The notes under the pieces: generated by a model
What the model saw: only the letters and a program-made list of their open reading frames with translations
What the model was told of the DNA's origin: nothing
Database searches by the model: none
Program-made: the position numbers and the translations under genes
Assembly (NCBI RefSeq): GCF_029626265.1
Contig: NZ_JARUBN010000001.1
Location: 6,079,001-6,143,000, forward strand
Source: Micromonospora sp. WMMD1102
GTDB taxonomy: Bacteria; Actinomycetota; Actinomycetes; Mycobacteriales; Micromonosporaceae
Reading direction: 5' to 3'
DNA length: 64,000 nt
Part shown: one piece after another, positions 51,670 through 59,688 of the stretch
Layout of the letters: each line of letters begins with the position of its first letter
Position numbering within the stretch: the first letter of the stretch is position 1

Positions 51670-52287
51670 TCAGGGCAGCAGGACGGCGGCGAGTGGCCGG
51701 ACCGCCCCCTCGATCTCGTCGGCGACCCGGCTGAAACACTGGTCGCCACGGCCCCACGGGTCGTCGAGGTCGTCGCCGGGCAGCGGGGACGAGCCGCTCC
51801 GGGCCGCCGCCACCGCCGCCACCAGGGCGGTGCCCCGGGCGTACACCGCGTCCGGGTCGGCCGCGCCGGCCGGCGGCAGTGCCGTGGCGTCCACGGTGGG
51901 CAGCAGCCGGCCGAACTCGCCGAGCACGAAGGTGCGGTCCGCGGCGTCCGGCCGCAGCGCCACGACGTACTCCTGCTGGTCGGCGGTGGCGGTGAGCACC
52001 AGGTCGGCCGCGTCGATGTGCTCGGAACGGAGCTTTCGGGCGCCGAAGTCGGCCACGTTCCCGCCCCGGGACCGGACCTGCCGGGCGGCCGGCGGGTTCA
52101 TCTCCTCGCCCGCGTGCCAGCCGCCGGTGCCGGCGCTGTGGCTGTGCACCAGGCGGTCCGCGTCGTCCGGATCGGTCGCCGCCGACCGGACCAGCCGTTC
52201 GCGTACGGCCAGCGCGAGCAGCCGCTCGGCCATCGGCGACCGGCAGATGTTGCCGAGGCAGACGTGCAGGACCGTGAACGGCGGCAC
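51670..52287 (-). CDS. Low-molecular-weight protein tyrosine phosphatase
   Basis: A 205-residue enzyme. The GTG at 52287 directly follows the sua5 stop and has AGGAG 8 nt upstream. The P-loop is near the N-terminus: VCLGNICRSPMAERLL (C-x5-R). The rest includes SAGTGGWHAGEEMNPPAARQ and the late acid loop DDLDDPWGRGDQCFSRV with DDPWG at the DPYG position. It contains an extra Asp-rich loop (SAATDPDDADRLVHS). It removes phosphate from phosphotyrosine proteins, or possibly phospho-arginine; in the same block of other actinobacteria the gene also sits after sua5. No BY-kinase is seen in the window. Confidence 0.9.
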   Translation of the reverse strand: MPPFTVLHVCLGNICRSPMAERLLALAVRERLVRSAATDPDDADRLVHSHSAGTGGWHAGEEMNPPAARQVRSRGGNVADFGARKLRSEHIDAADLVLTATADQQEYVVALRPDAADRTFVLGEFGRLLPTVDATALPPAGAADPDAVYARGTALVAAVAAARSGSSPLPGDDLDDPWGRGDQCFSRVADEIEGAVRPLAAVLLP

Positions 52288-52288
52288 C

Positions 52289-52933
52289 TCAGGACTCCTG
52301 GCCCTGGATGTCGGGTACGACGTCGCGCAGCTTCTCCAGCGGGATCGCACCCTGGCGCAGCACCCGGGGCACCTCGCCGGTGACGTCGACGATCGTGCTC
52401 GGCACCGGATCGGGACACGGCCCCGCCTCCAGGTAGGCCCGCACCGCATAGCCGAGCTGCTCCCGCGCCTCCTCGGCGGTGACCGCCGGCGGCTGCCCGG
52501 TCTTGTTCGCCGACGAGACGGCCATCGGCCCGGTCTCCCGGAGCACCTCCAGGGCGACCGGATGCAACGGCATGCGAACCGCGACCGTGCCGCCGGTGTC
52601 GCCGATGTCCCACTGGAGGCTCGGCGAGTGCTCGACCACGATGGTCAGCGCGCCGGGCCAGAACGCGTCGGCGAGGTCCCGGGCGGCGCTGGGCAACATG
52701 AAGACCAGCCCGTCCAGCGTGCGCCGGGAGCCGACCAGCACCGGCGGCGGATGTTGCCGGTCCCGGCCCTTCGCGTTGAGCAGCGCCTTGACCGCGTACG
52801 GCGTGAAGGCGTCCGCGCCGATCCCGTAGACCGTGTCGGTCGGGATCACGACCAGCTCGCCGTTCTTGACCGCCTCGACGGCCGCGGCGATGCCTCGGTC
52901 ACGCTCCGCCAGCGACCGGCAGTCGTAGAGCAT
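52289..52933 (-). CDS. L-threonylcarbamoyladenylate synthase (Sua5/YrdC/YwlC)
   Basis: About 214 residues from ATG 52933; starts at 52936 or 52954 are possible since no ribosome site decides. YrdC-domain motifs: VVIPTDTVYGIGADAFTP, LLNAKGRDRQHPPPVLV (the KGR loop), FWPGALTIVVEHSP, GTVAVRMPLHPVAL and AVSSANKTGQPPAV (SxN). It uses threonine, bicarbonate and ATP to make threonylcarbamoyl-AMP for the t6A37 tRNA modification in the cytoplasm. Without the Sua5 C-terminal domain it is the short (TsaC) form. It precedes the phosphatase gene by one base. Confidence 0.93.
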   Translation of the reverse strand: MLYDCRSLAERDRGIAAAVEAVKNGELVVIPTDTVYGIGADAFTPYAVKALLNAKGRDRQHPPPVLVGSRRTLDGLVFMLPSAARDLADAFWPGALTIVVEHSPSLQWDIGDTGGTVAVRMPLHPVALEVLRETGPMAVSSANKTGQPPAVTAEEAREQLGYAVRAYLEAGPCPDPVPSTIVDVTGEVPRVLRQGAIPLEKLRDVVPDIQGQES

Positions 52934-53039
52934 CACGAGGAGCCAGTCTGCCACGCCGCCGCGCCGGTCGTGGCACGGGGACTTCCGGCCGGTTACCGCC
53001 TCGCGTCGACCGGACCGGACAAGATCGGGCCAAAGCTGC

Positions 53040-53990
53040 TCAGCCGGGGGTCCCGGCCCGCCGGGCGGTGGCGAAGCGGGGCCGGCCGACCAGGTCCGGA
53101 TGGTCCGCGACGTCGACGAACCGGCCGTCGACCCGGAGCAGTTCCGGAACCGCCGTGCCGTGCGTGTCGTCGTGCTCGATCCCGAGCAGTCCGCCCGGAC
53201 GCAGCAGCCGGGCCGCCTGCGGAAGCAGCAGCCGGATCACCGCCAGCCCGTCCGGGCCGCCGAAGACCGCGTCGGCCGGATCGTGCCCGGCCACGTCGGG
53301 CGGGACCGGGGTGCCGTCCGGCACGTACGGCGGGTTGCAGAGCAGCACGTCCACCCGGCCGGCGTACCCGGCCAGCAGTTCCGGGTCGGCCACGTCCCCG
53401 GCCAGCACCTCGATCGGCCGGTCACCGGCGCCGGCCCGCTCGGCGGCGTTGCGGCGCAGCCAGTCCAGCGCCGGTGCGGCCCGCTCGACCGCGACCACCC
53501 GGGCCCGCGGCACCTCCCCGGCGGCCGAGAGCGCGATCGCACCGCTGCCGCTGCACAGGTCCACCACCAGCGGCTCCGACCCGCCCTCGGGCTGGACCAG
53601 CCGGCGGGCCTGCTCGATGCCCCAGCCGGCCAGCAGTTCGGTCTCCGGGCGCGGGACGAAGACCCCCGGGCCGACCGCCAGTTCCAGATACCGGAACGCC
53701 GCCGAGCCGAGCAGATGCTGCAACGGCTCGTGCCGGGTACGCCGCCGCACCAGCTCGGCCAGCCGGCCCTGCTGCTCCGGGGTGAGCGGGTCGGCCACGG
53801 CCAGCGCACCGCGCGACACGCCGAGGACGTACCCGAGCAGCAGCTCGGCCTCGACGCGGGCCGGCCCGACCCCGGCCCCGGCCAGCGCGGACGCCGCCGC
53901 CGCGAGTGCGACCGACGGTCGGACCCGGTCCGGGACCGAGGGTCGGACCGGTTCCGGCGGTTCCGGGGGGTGCCCGGGAATACGTGTCAC
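53040..53990 (-). CDS. prmC: Peptide chain release factor N5-glutamine methyltransferase
   Basis: A 316-residue enzyme that methylates the GGQ glutamine of RF1 (encoded by prfA at 55.8 kb) and RF2. GTG 53990 is the only reasonable start; the long open frame upstream is shadow. The N-terminal helical domain has ARVEAELLLGYVLGVSRGAL and RRRTRHEPLQHLLGSAAF; the SAM domain has FVPRPETELLAGWGIEQ, VVDLCSGSGAIALS, VVAVERAAPAL and the Gln-binding loop LLCNPPYVPDG. The last 30 residues of the start region (PGHPPEPPEPVRPSV) are an unusual Pro-rich extension. Divergent from a GGDEF gene that separates it from prfA. Confidence 0.95.
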   Translation of the reverse strand: MTRIPGHPPEPPEPVRPSVPDRVRPSVALAAAASALAGAGVGPARVEAELLLGYVLGVSRGALAVADPLTPEQQGRLAELVRRRTRHEPLQHLLGSAAFRYLELAVGPGVFVPRPETELLAGWGIEQARRLVQPEGGSEPLVVDLCSGSGAIALSAAGEVPRARVVAVERAAPALDWLRRNAAERAGAGDRPIEVLAGDVADPELLAGYAGRVDVLLCNPPYVPDGTPVPPDVAGHDPADAVFGGPDGLAVIRLLLPQAARLLRPGGLLGIEHDDTHGTAVPELLRVDGRFVDVADHPDLVGRPRFATARRAGTPG

Positions 53991-54161
53991 GACATAATCA
54001 TGAAACGTCGACCGGGGATCATCGCGTGGCGGGCGCGCGTTCCACCCCCCGATCGACTGGGTGCTCGGACCGGTCGGGCAGCCGGAGGGCAGCCTGCCTC
54101 CGGGCGACCGGCCGGCTCCTCCACTCCACGGGGCCGCTGGCGAAGGCGATGGAGGTTGTGC

Positions 54162-55715
54162 GTGAGTTGGCTCGACCGGGTCGGTGATCGGGCCGAGGAG
54201 CTGAAGCGGGCCCGCTCCCTGATGGAGAGCAGCCGGTCGGCCGAGGCGTGCCTGATCTTCGAAAGGGTGCTCGGCAGCACCGACGACCCGTACTCCCGGG
54301 CCGAGGCGCTGCTCCAGCGGCTCTCCGCGATCCTCAACCTGGGACGTACCGCCGAGTACACCCGGGCGGTGGAGCAGGCCTTCGACGCGGCCCGGGACCT
54401 GCCCGAGCCGTACCTGCACGGCCACCTGCACGCGCTGGCCGCGCTGGCGGCGCAGAACCAGGGCGCCCTGGACCGCTGCGTCACCCACCTGGTCCGGGGT
54501 GCCCGGGCGCTCGGCTCGATCGGCCATCCCGACCGGGAGACCGCCTGGGGCTGGCACGACCTGGCGATGGCGTACTCCTACCTCGGCTTCCACGGCTACG
54601 CCCTGAACGCCATCGAGCGGGCCCGCCGGCTCGGGCTGGCCGTCGGAATTCCGGAGGAGACCTTCGCCGCGCCCGGCATCCGGCTGCGCAACGCGGTGGC
54701 GCTCGACCACCACGGGGACAGCGACGGCTGCCTGCGGGTGCTCCGGGACGTCGGCGGCGACCTGGAACGGTTCGTCGCGGCCGGCACCGCCGACCGGTTG
54801 CGGCCGAGCAGCCGGGCGGCGTACGGGTACGCGCTGGCCAGGCAGGCCGCGCTCGGCGCCGCGACCGGCCGGCCGGCGACACCCGAACTCGATCCCGACC
54901 GGCTGCTCGGCAACGGCGGGGACAGCGCGCGTACCCGGGACATGCGGCAGCTCGGCGCGGCGTGCCTGGCCATCGCCGCCGGCCGGCCCGCCGAGGCGCT
55001 GGCCCGGCTGGAGACGGTGCACGTCTCGGCCGAGACGCTGGGCGCGGCGGAACACGCCCGGCTCTCCAGCCTGGCGCACGCCGGGCTCGGCGACCACGCG
55101 GCGGCGCACCGGGCCGACCGGTACGCGTTCCGGCTGGCGACCCAGCGCAACGACCGGCTCCGGGACGTCTACGTGGACGGCATCGCGGCCCGGATCGAGC
55201 ACGAGGAGCAGCGCCGGGAGGCCGCCCACGACGCGGGCGAGGCGCTCACCGACCCGCTGACCGGCCTGCCGAACCGCCGCCGGCTGGAGCGCTACGTCGC
55301 CGCGATGATCAGCCGGGGCGAGCGGGCGGTGCTCGGCGTCGTCGACCTGGCCGGCTTCCGGGCGGTGAACGCGGCACACGGCCGGCACTGCGGTGACCTG
55401 GTGCTGCAACGGCTCGCCGGGGTGGTCAACCGGGTGATGCGGCGCGGCGACTTCGTGGCCCGGTACGGCGGCGACGAGTTCGTGGTGGTGCTGCCCGGCG
55501 CCGGGATGGCCGAGGCGGGCGAGGTGGGCCGGCGGATCAGCGCGGCGGTCGCCGCCGAGGACTGGGAGTCGGTGGTCCCGGGCACCGCGGTGCGGGTCGG
55601 CGTCGGCTTCGCCGAGGTCTCCGCCTCGGCCGCCGGGCTGCGGGAGGCGCTGGAGCGCGCCTTCACCGGCGCCGACCGGGCCACGGTCCTGGCCGGCACG
55701 GCGGTCACCCGCTGA
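54162..55715 (+). CDS. TPR-like repeat protein with C-terminal GGDEF diguanylate cyclase domain
   Basis: A 517-residue protein. The GTG at 54162 lies 5 nt after GGAGGT; the much longer open frame (from 53100) runs antisense to prmC and is rejected. Residues 1-340 are helical with TPR-like pairs (AEACLIFERVLGSTDDPYSR, AEALLQRLSAILNLGRTAEY), ending in a helix IEHEEQRREAAHDAGEALT. The GGDEF domain (about 350-515) has DPLTGLPNRRRLERYV, ARYGGDEFVVVLPG with an intact catalytic motif, and RRGD five residues earlier, an intact RxxD inhibitory site. It should make c-di-GMP in the cytoplasm, with the TPR part sensing a protein partner. It interrupts the prfA-prmC pair on the opposite strand. Confidence 0.9.
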   Translation: MSWLDRVGDRAEELKRARSLMESSRSAEACLIFERVLGSTDDPYSRAEALLQRLSAILNLGRTAEYTRAVEQAFDAARDLPEPYLHGHLHALAALAAQNQGALDRCVTHLVRGARALGSIGHPDRETAWGWHDLAMAYSYLGFHGYALNAIERARRLGLAVGIPEETFAAPGIRLRNAVALDHHGDSDGCLRVLRDVGGDLERFVAAGTADRLRPSSRAAYGYALARQAALGAATGRPATPELDPDRLLGNGGDSARTRDMRQLGAACLAIAAGRPAEALARLETVHVSAETLGAAEHARLSSLAHAGLGDHAAAHRADRYAFRLATQRNDRLRDVYVDGIAARIEHEEQRREAAHDAGEALTDPLTGLPNRRRLERYVAAMISRGERAVLGVVDLAGFRAVNAAHGRHCGDLVLQRLAGVVNRVMRRGDFVARYGGDEFVVVLPGAGMAEAGEVGRRISAAVAAEDWESVVPGTAVRVGVGFAEVSASAAGLREALERAFTGADRATVLAGTAVTR

Positions 55716-55796
55716 CCCCGGTCCCCGGCCAAAGCTCCGGTCCCGGCTGCCGAGCGCCGCCTGGCCGGGCGTCAGGGCAGCCGCCCGGCGTGTGCG

Positions 55797-56885
55797 TCAG
55801 CGGCGGGACAGCTCCGTCTCGCCGGCCAGCCGGGCGGACCGGTCCGCCTCGGCGAGCGCGTCGAGCACCCCGTCCAGCTCACCGGCGAGCGCCAGGTCGA
55901 GGTTGTACGCCGTGTAGCCGATCCGGTGGTCGGTGATCCGGTTCTGCGGGAAGTTGTAAGTCCGGATCCGCTCGGACCGGTCGACGGTACGCACCTGGGA
56001 ACGGCGGGCGTCCGAGGCGGCGGCGTCGGCCTGCTCCTGGGCGTTGGCGAGCAGCCGGGCCCGGAGGATCCGCATCGCCTGCTCCCGGTTCTGCAACTGG
56101 GACTTCTCGTTCTGGCAGGAGACCACGATCCCGGTCGGCAGGTGGGTGATCCGCACCGCCGAGTCGGTGGTGTTCACCGACTGGCCGCCCGGCCCGGACG
56201 AGCGGAAGACGTCGATCCGCAGCTCGTTCGGGTCGATGGTGACGTCGACCTCCTCGGCCTCCGGCAGCACGAGTACGCCGGCCGCGCTGGTGTGGATCCG
56301 GCCCTGCGACTCGGTGACCGGCACCCGCTGTACCCGGTGCACGCCGCCCTCCCACTTGAGCCGGGACCAGACCCCGTTGCCGCCCTCCGGTACGCCCTTC
56401 GCCTTGACCGCCAGCGAGACGTCCTTCACCCCGCCCAGGTCGGAGTCCTGCGCGTCGAGCACCTCGGTCGCCCAGCCGTGCCGCTCGGCGTAGCGCAGGT
56501 ACATCCGGAGCAGGTCACCGGCGAAGAGCGCGGACTCCTCGCCGCCCTCACCGGCCTTGATCTCCAGGATCACGTCCTTGGCGTCGTGCGGGTCGCGCGG
56601 GATCAGCAGCTCGGCGAGCCGGGCCTCCAGCGCGGGCAGCGCCTCGGCCAGCGACTCCGCCTCGGCCGCGAACGACGGGTCCTCGGCGGCCAGTTCGCGG
56701 GCGGCCGTCAGGTCGGCACGGGCCTGTTCCAGCTCACCGGCGGCCTTGTGCAGCGGGGTCAGCTCGGCGAACCGCCGGCCCACCCGCCGGGCGGTCGCCT
56801 GGTCGGCGTGGATGGCCGGGTCGGCGAGCCGTCGTTCCAGCTCCGCGTACTCGGCGAGGAGACCGGCCAGCCGATCGCCGCTCAT
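55797..56885 (-). CDS. prfA: Peptide chain release factor 1
   Basis: A 362-residue class I release factor, ATG behind GAGGGAG. The GGQ motif is in [20 protein letters not shown], and the stop-codon recognition PxT tripeptide is in [18 protein letters not shown] (Pro-Val-Thr), so it reads UAA and UAG. Also [18 protein letters not shown], the common RF1 C-terminal signature. It acts on the ribosome and is activated by PrmC. In the conserved order rpmE-prfA-prmC, with the GGDEF gene between the latter two. Confidence 0.98.
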   Translation of the reverse strand: MSGDRLAGLLAEYAELERRLADPAIHADQATARRVGRRFAELTPLHKAAGELEQARADLTAARELAAEDPSFAAEAESLAEALPALEARLAELLIPRDPHDAKDVILEIKAGEGGEESALFAGDLLRMYLRYAERHGWATEVLDAQDSDLGGVKDVSLAVKAKGVPEGGNGVWSRLKWEGGVHRVQRVPVTESQGRIHTSAAGVLVLPEAEEVDVTIDPNELRIDVFRSSGPGGQSVNTTDSAVRITHLPTGIVVSCQNEKSQLQNREQAMRILRARLLANAQEQADAAASDARRSQVRTVDRSERIRTYNFPQNRITDHRIGYTAYNLDLALAGELDGVLDALAEADRSARLAGETELSRR

Positions 56886-56975
56886 GCTCGTACTCCCTCT
56901 GCTGGAACGGTGGACGGGCTCCGCCGGGGGCGGTGGGCGCGCGGGCTGGCCGGGGTGACGCCGGCCGATACGGCA

Positions 56976-57020
56976 CGACGGCGCCCGCCCCCGGCGGGAA
57001 GCCGGAGGCGGGCGCCGTCG
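56976..57020 (-). terminator. Hairpin terminator behind rpmE
   Basis: Perfect 14-bp arms CGACGGCGCCCGCC (56976-56989) and GGCGGGCGCCGTCG (57007-57020) with a smaller CCGGC/GCCGG stem in the loop. It starts 7 nt after the rpmE stop and separates rpmE from prfA. Confidence 0.7.
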
Positions 57021-57026
57021 ACGCGG

Positions 57027-57251
57027 CTACTTGGCCTTCTTGGCCTGAACCTTGGCGTACTTCTGCTGGAACTTGGCGACCCGGCCGGCGGTGTCGAGCA
57101 CGCGCTGCTTACCGGTGTAGAACGGGTGGCAGGCGCTGCAGGTCTCGACGTGGATCGAGCCGCCCTTCGCCGTGCTGCGGGTCGTGAAGGTGTTGCCGCA
57201 CGAGCAGGTGACCTCGGTGGACACGTACTCGGGGTGGATGTTGGGCTTCAT
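57027..57251 (-). CDS. rpmE: 50S ribosomal protein L31 (zinc-containing form)
   Basis: A 74-residue protein; GAGGCGAC before the ATG. It begins [20 protein letters not shown] and has Cys16, Cys18, Cys38 and Cys41 (CSCGN and [12 protein letters not shown]), the zinc-binding C+ type of L31. The C-terminal [16 protein letters not shown] tail is basic. It binds at the central protuberance of the 50S subunit. No Zur-like palindrome is obvious upstream, as expected for the C+ form. Confidence 0.98.
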   Translation of the reverse strand: MKPNIHPEYVSTEVTCSCGNTFTTRSTAKGGSIHVETCSACHPFYTGKQRVLDTAGRVAKFQQKYAKVQAKKAK

Positions 57252-57488
57252 GTCGCCTCGGTCCTTTCGTGGGTGGTCGCCGGGTCGCCCTCGCCTCCGC
57301 CGGGTCCGCGACGTGTGTCGCGGCCGGTGGCGGACTCGGGCGTGAACCGGAACCGGTGGCCGACTGACCAGTGTGCCATGCCGGGCGGACCGTCCTGGTA
57401 CCGGGCGGTGCGGACCGACCCCGAACCTGCCGGCGGGCTGCCCGAACCGGGCACCGTCGCCGAAGAAATCGGGCTGCACAGGTGATCC

Positions 57489-58679
57489 GTGACGGATAAC
57501 GTCACTCCCCCCTCCCGCATTCCCACTCCGCCGGAAGGCACACCCGTGGTCACCCGCGCGCCCGCTCCCACCCTGCCCGCCGCCACCCGGCCCGCCGCCA
57601 CCCGACTCGCCGACGTCCTGGACGAGGCGGCGCTGGCCGCCGCGCTCGCCGACGGCCACGTCCGGGTCCAGCGGCATCCGGAGCGCCCGCTGGCGGTCTA
57701 CAACTACACCGAGGCGTGCACCTATGCCGGAAACTGGACGCCGGTGACGGTGGCCTGTCGGGGGCTGATCGTGGACACCTCGACAGGTACGGTCGTGGCC
57801 CGGCCGTACCCGAAGTTCTTCAACCACGACCAGCCCGGCGCCCCGGCGCTGCGGCCGGACGCGCCCGCGATCGTCACCGACAAGGCCGACGGCAGCCTCG
57901 GCGTGGTCTATCCGGACGGGGACGGCTTCGCGGTCGCCACCCGGGGCTCGTTCGCCTCGGACCAGGCCCGGCACGCCACCGCCGTGCTCCGGACCCGCTA
58001 CCCCGGCTTCGTCCCGCCGCCGGGGCGGACCGTGCTGGTCGAGATCGTCTATCCGGCGAACCGGATCGTGCTGGACTACGGCGGCCTGGACGACCTGGTG
58101 CTGCTCGGCAGCGTGGAGATCGCCACCGGCCGTGGCTCCGGCCCGGAGACGGTGCCGGACTGGCCCGGGCCGGTGGTCGGGCGGCTGCCGTACCACACCC
58201 TGGCCGAGGCGCTGGCCGCGCCGGTGCGGGAGGGTCGGGAGGGGCTGGTGGTGCACTGGCCGGACACGGACGAGCGAGTCAAGATCAAGTATCCGGGGTA
58301 CCTCCTGCTGCACCGGCTGGTCTTCGGACTCAACGCCCGGGCCGTCTGGGAGTACCTGGTCAGCGGGCGGGACCTGGCGGCCTGGGTCGCGCCGCTGCCG
58401 GACGAGTTCCACCGCTGGGTGGACTCCGTCGTGGCCGAGCTGACCGCGACAGTCGAGGCTCGGGCCGCGAAGATCGAGCAGGCGTACGGTGAGATCGTGG
58501 CCGGACTCCCCACCGGATGGACCCGGCGCGACTTCGCCGAACGGGCCGGCCGGCATCCGGAGCGGGCCTTCCTCTTCCTGCGCCTGGACGGCCGCGACTA
58601 CCGCCCGCAGCTCTGGCAGCGGGCCCGCCCGTCCGCGGACTGGACCCCGCACACGACGAATCGAGAGGAGGCGACATGA
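57489..58679 (+). CDS. T4 Rnl1-like RNA ligase
   Basis: A 396-residue nucleotidyltransferase from GTG 57489 (a GTG at 57547 is an alternative). Ligase motifs in order: [13 protein letters not shown] with the adenylated Lys (KxDGS); Ia, [11 protein letters not shown]; IIIa, [45 protein letters not shown]. The N-terminus ([20 protein letters not shown], then [20 protein letters not shown]) matches Rnl1-type tRNA repair ligases. It seals 5'-phosphate and 3'-OH RNA ends with ATP. It is coupled (ATGA) to a kinase-phosphatase, forming a T4-like two-gene RNA repair cassette. It lies divergent from rpmE, an insertion in the rho-rpmE region. Confidence 0.9.
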   Translation: MTDNVTPPSRIPTPPEGTPVVTRAPAPTLPAATRPAATRLADVLDEAALAAALADGHVRVQRHPERPLAVYNYTEACTYAGNWTPVTVACRGLIVDTSTGTVVARPYPKFFNHDQPGAPALRPDAPAIVTDKADGSLGVVYPDGDGFAVATRGSFASDQARHATAVLRTRYPGFVPPPGRTVLVEIVYPANRIVLDYGGLDDLVLLGSVEIATGRGSGPETVPDWPGPVVGRLPYHTLAEALAAPVREGREGLVVHWPDTDERVKIKYPGYLLLHRLVFGLNARAVWEYLVSGRDLAAWVAPLPDEFHRWVDSVVAELTATVEARAAKIEQAYGEIVAGLPTGWTRRDFAERAGRHPERAFLFLRLDGRDYRPQLWQRARPSADWTPHTTNREEAT

Positions 58680-59578
58680 CCCGACTGATCGTCACCCGGG
58701 GGCTGCCCGCCTCCGGTAAGACCACCTTCGCCCGGAAGCTGCAACCGGGCGTCGTCCGGGTGAACCGCGACGACCTGCGGCGGATGCTGCACGGCGAGCG
58801 GCTCTTCACCCAGTGGGCCGAGGGCCAGGTCACCGTCGTGCAGCGGGCCCAGGTGGAGGCGCTGCTCCGGGCCGGTGCGGACGTCTGCGTCGACGACACC
58901 AACCTGCGCTCCCGGACCCTGCGGGACTGGGCACAACTCGCCGCCCGGTTCGGTGCCACGTTCGAGGTGCACGACTTCACCGACGTACCGGTGGACGAGT
59001 GTGTCCGGCGCGACGCCGAGCGGCCCGAGCCGGACCGGGTCGGCGAGGAGGCGATCCGCCGGCTGCACGAGCGCTACCTGGCCGGGCGGGCACTGCCGTT
59101 GCCGGTGCCGGCGGTCGAGCCGGGCGGGCCGGCCGCCGTCTACACCCCGCCGCCGGACGAGCAAGCGCCGGAGATCGTACTCGTGGACATCGACGGCACG
59201 GTGGCGCTGATGTCGGGACGCAGCCCGTACGACATGACCCGGGTGGGTGAGGACCTCCCGAACACCGCCGTCATCTCGGCGGTCCGGGCCATGCACGCGG
59301 CCGGCTACGGGGTGGTGTTCTGCACCGGACGGGACGCGTCCTGCCGCGAGCAGACGGAGTCCTGGCTGGCCGAGCACGTCGGGGTGCCGTACCTGGCCCT
59401 GCACATGCGGGCCGTCGGCGACCAGCGGCGCGACTCGGTGGTCAAGCGGGAGATCTTCGACCGGGAGATCCGCGACCGCTACCGGGTGGTCGGCGTCTTC
59501 GACGACCGGATGCAGGTGGTCCGGATGTGGCGCGCCCTCGGCCTGACCGTCTTCCAGGTCGCCGAGGGCGACTTCTAG
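58676..59578 (+). CDS. T4 Pnkp-like polynucleotide 5'-kinase / 3'-phosphatase
   Basis: A 300-residue bifunctional end-healing enzyme; start within GAGAGGAGGCGACATGA, overlapping the ligase stop. Residues 1-150 are the kinase: P-loop [37 protein letters not shown] and the lid with [18 protein letters not shown]. Residues 160-300 are a HAD phosphatase: [17 protein letters not shown] (DxDGT), [13 protein letters not shown] and [12 protein letters not shown]. This is the kinase-then-phosphatase order of T4 Pnkp. It converts 3'-phosphate/5'-OH ends to the 5'-phosphate/3'-OH ends that the neighbouring ligase joins. Confidence 0.93.
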   Translation: MTRLIVTRGLPASGKTTFARKLQPGVVRVNRDDLRRMLHGERLFTQWAEGQVTVVQRAQVEALLRAGADVCVDDTNLRSRTLRDWAQLAARFGATFEVHDFTDVPVDECVRRDAERPEPDRVGEEAIRRLHERYLAGRALPLPVPAVEPGGPAAVYTPPPDEQAPEIVLVDIDGTVALMSGRSPYDMTRVGEDLPNTAVISAVRAMHAAGYGVVFCTGRDASCREQTESWLAEHVGVPYLALHMRAVGDQRRDSVVKREIFDREIRDRYRVVGVFDDRMQVVRMWRALGLTVFQVAEGDF

Positions 59579-59614
59579 GCATCCCACCCCGCTTCTGGTG
59601 CCACCGGGCCGGGG

Positions 59615-59673
59615 TCGACCTGGACACCAGAGGCGTTATCCGGCCGAAGTAGCGCCTCTGGTGTCCAGGTCGA
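59615..59673. terminator. Bidirectional hairpin terminator between the RNA repair cassette and the phosphoesterase gene
   Basis: Perfect 21-bp arms at 59615-59635 (starting TCGACCTGGACACC) and 59653-59673, loop 17 nt, midway between two convergent genes. Confidence 0.75.
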
Positions 59674-59688
59674 GCCCTTGCGGTCCCG

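Noticed and set aside
53100..54161. N-terminal extension of the GGDEF gene across prmC
   Set aside because: No domain in the extension, prmC is well conserved on the other strand, and GGAGGT precedes the GTG at 54162.
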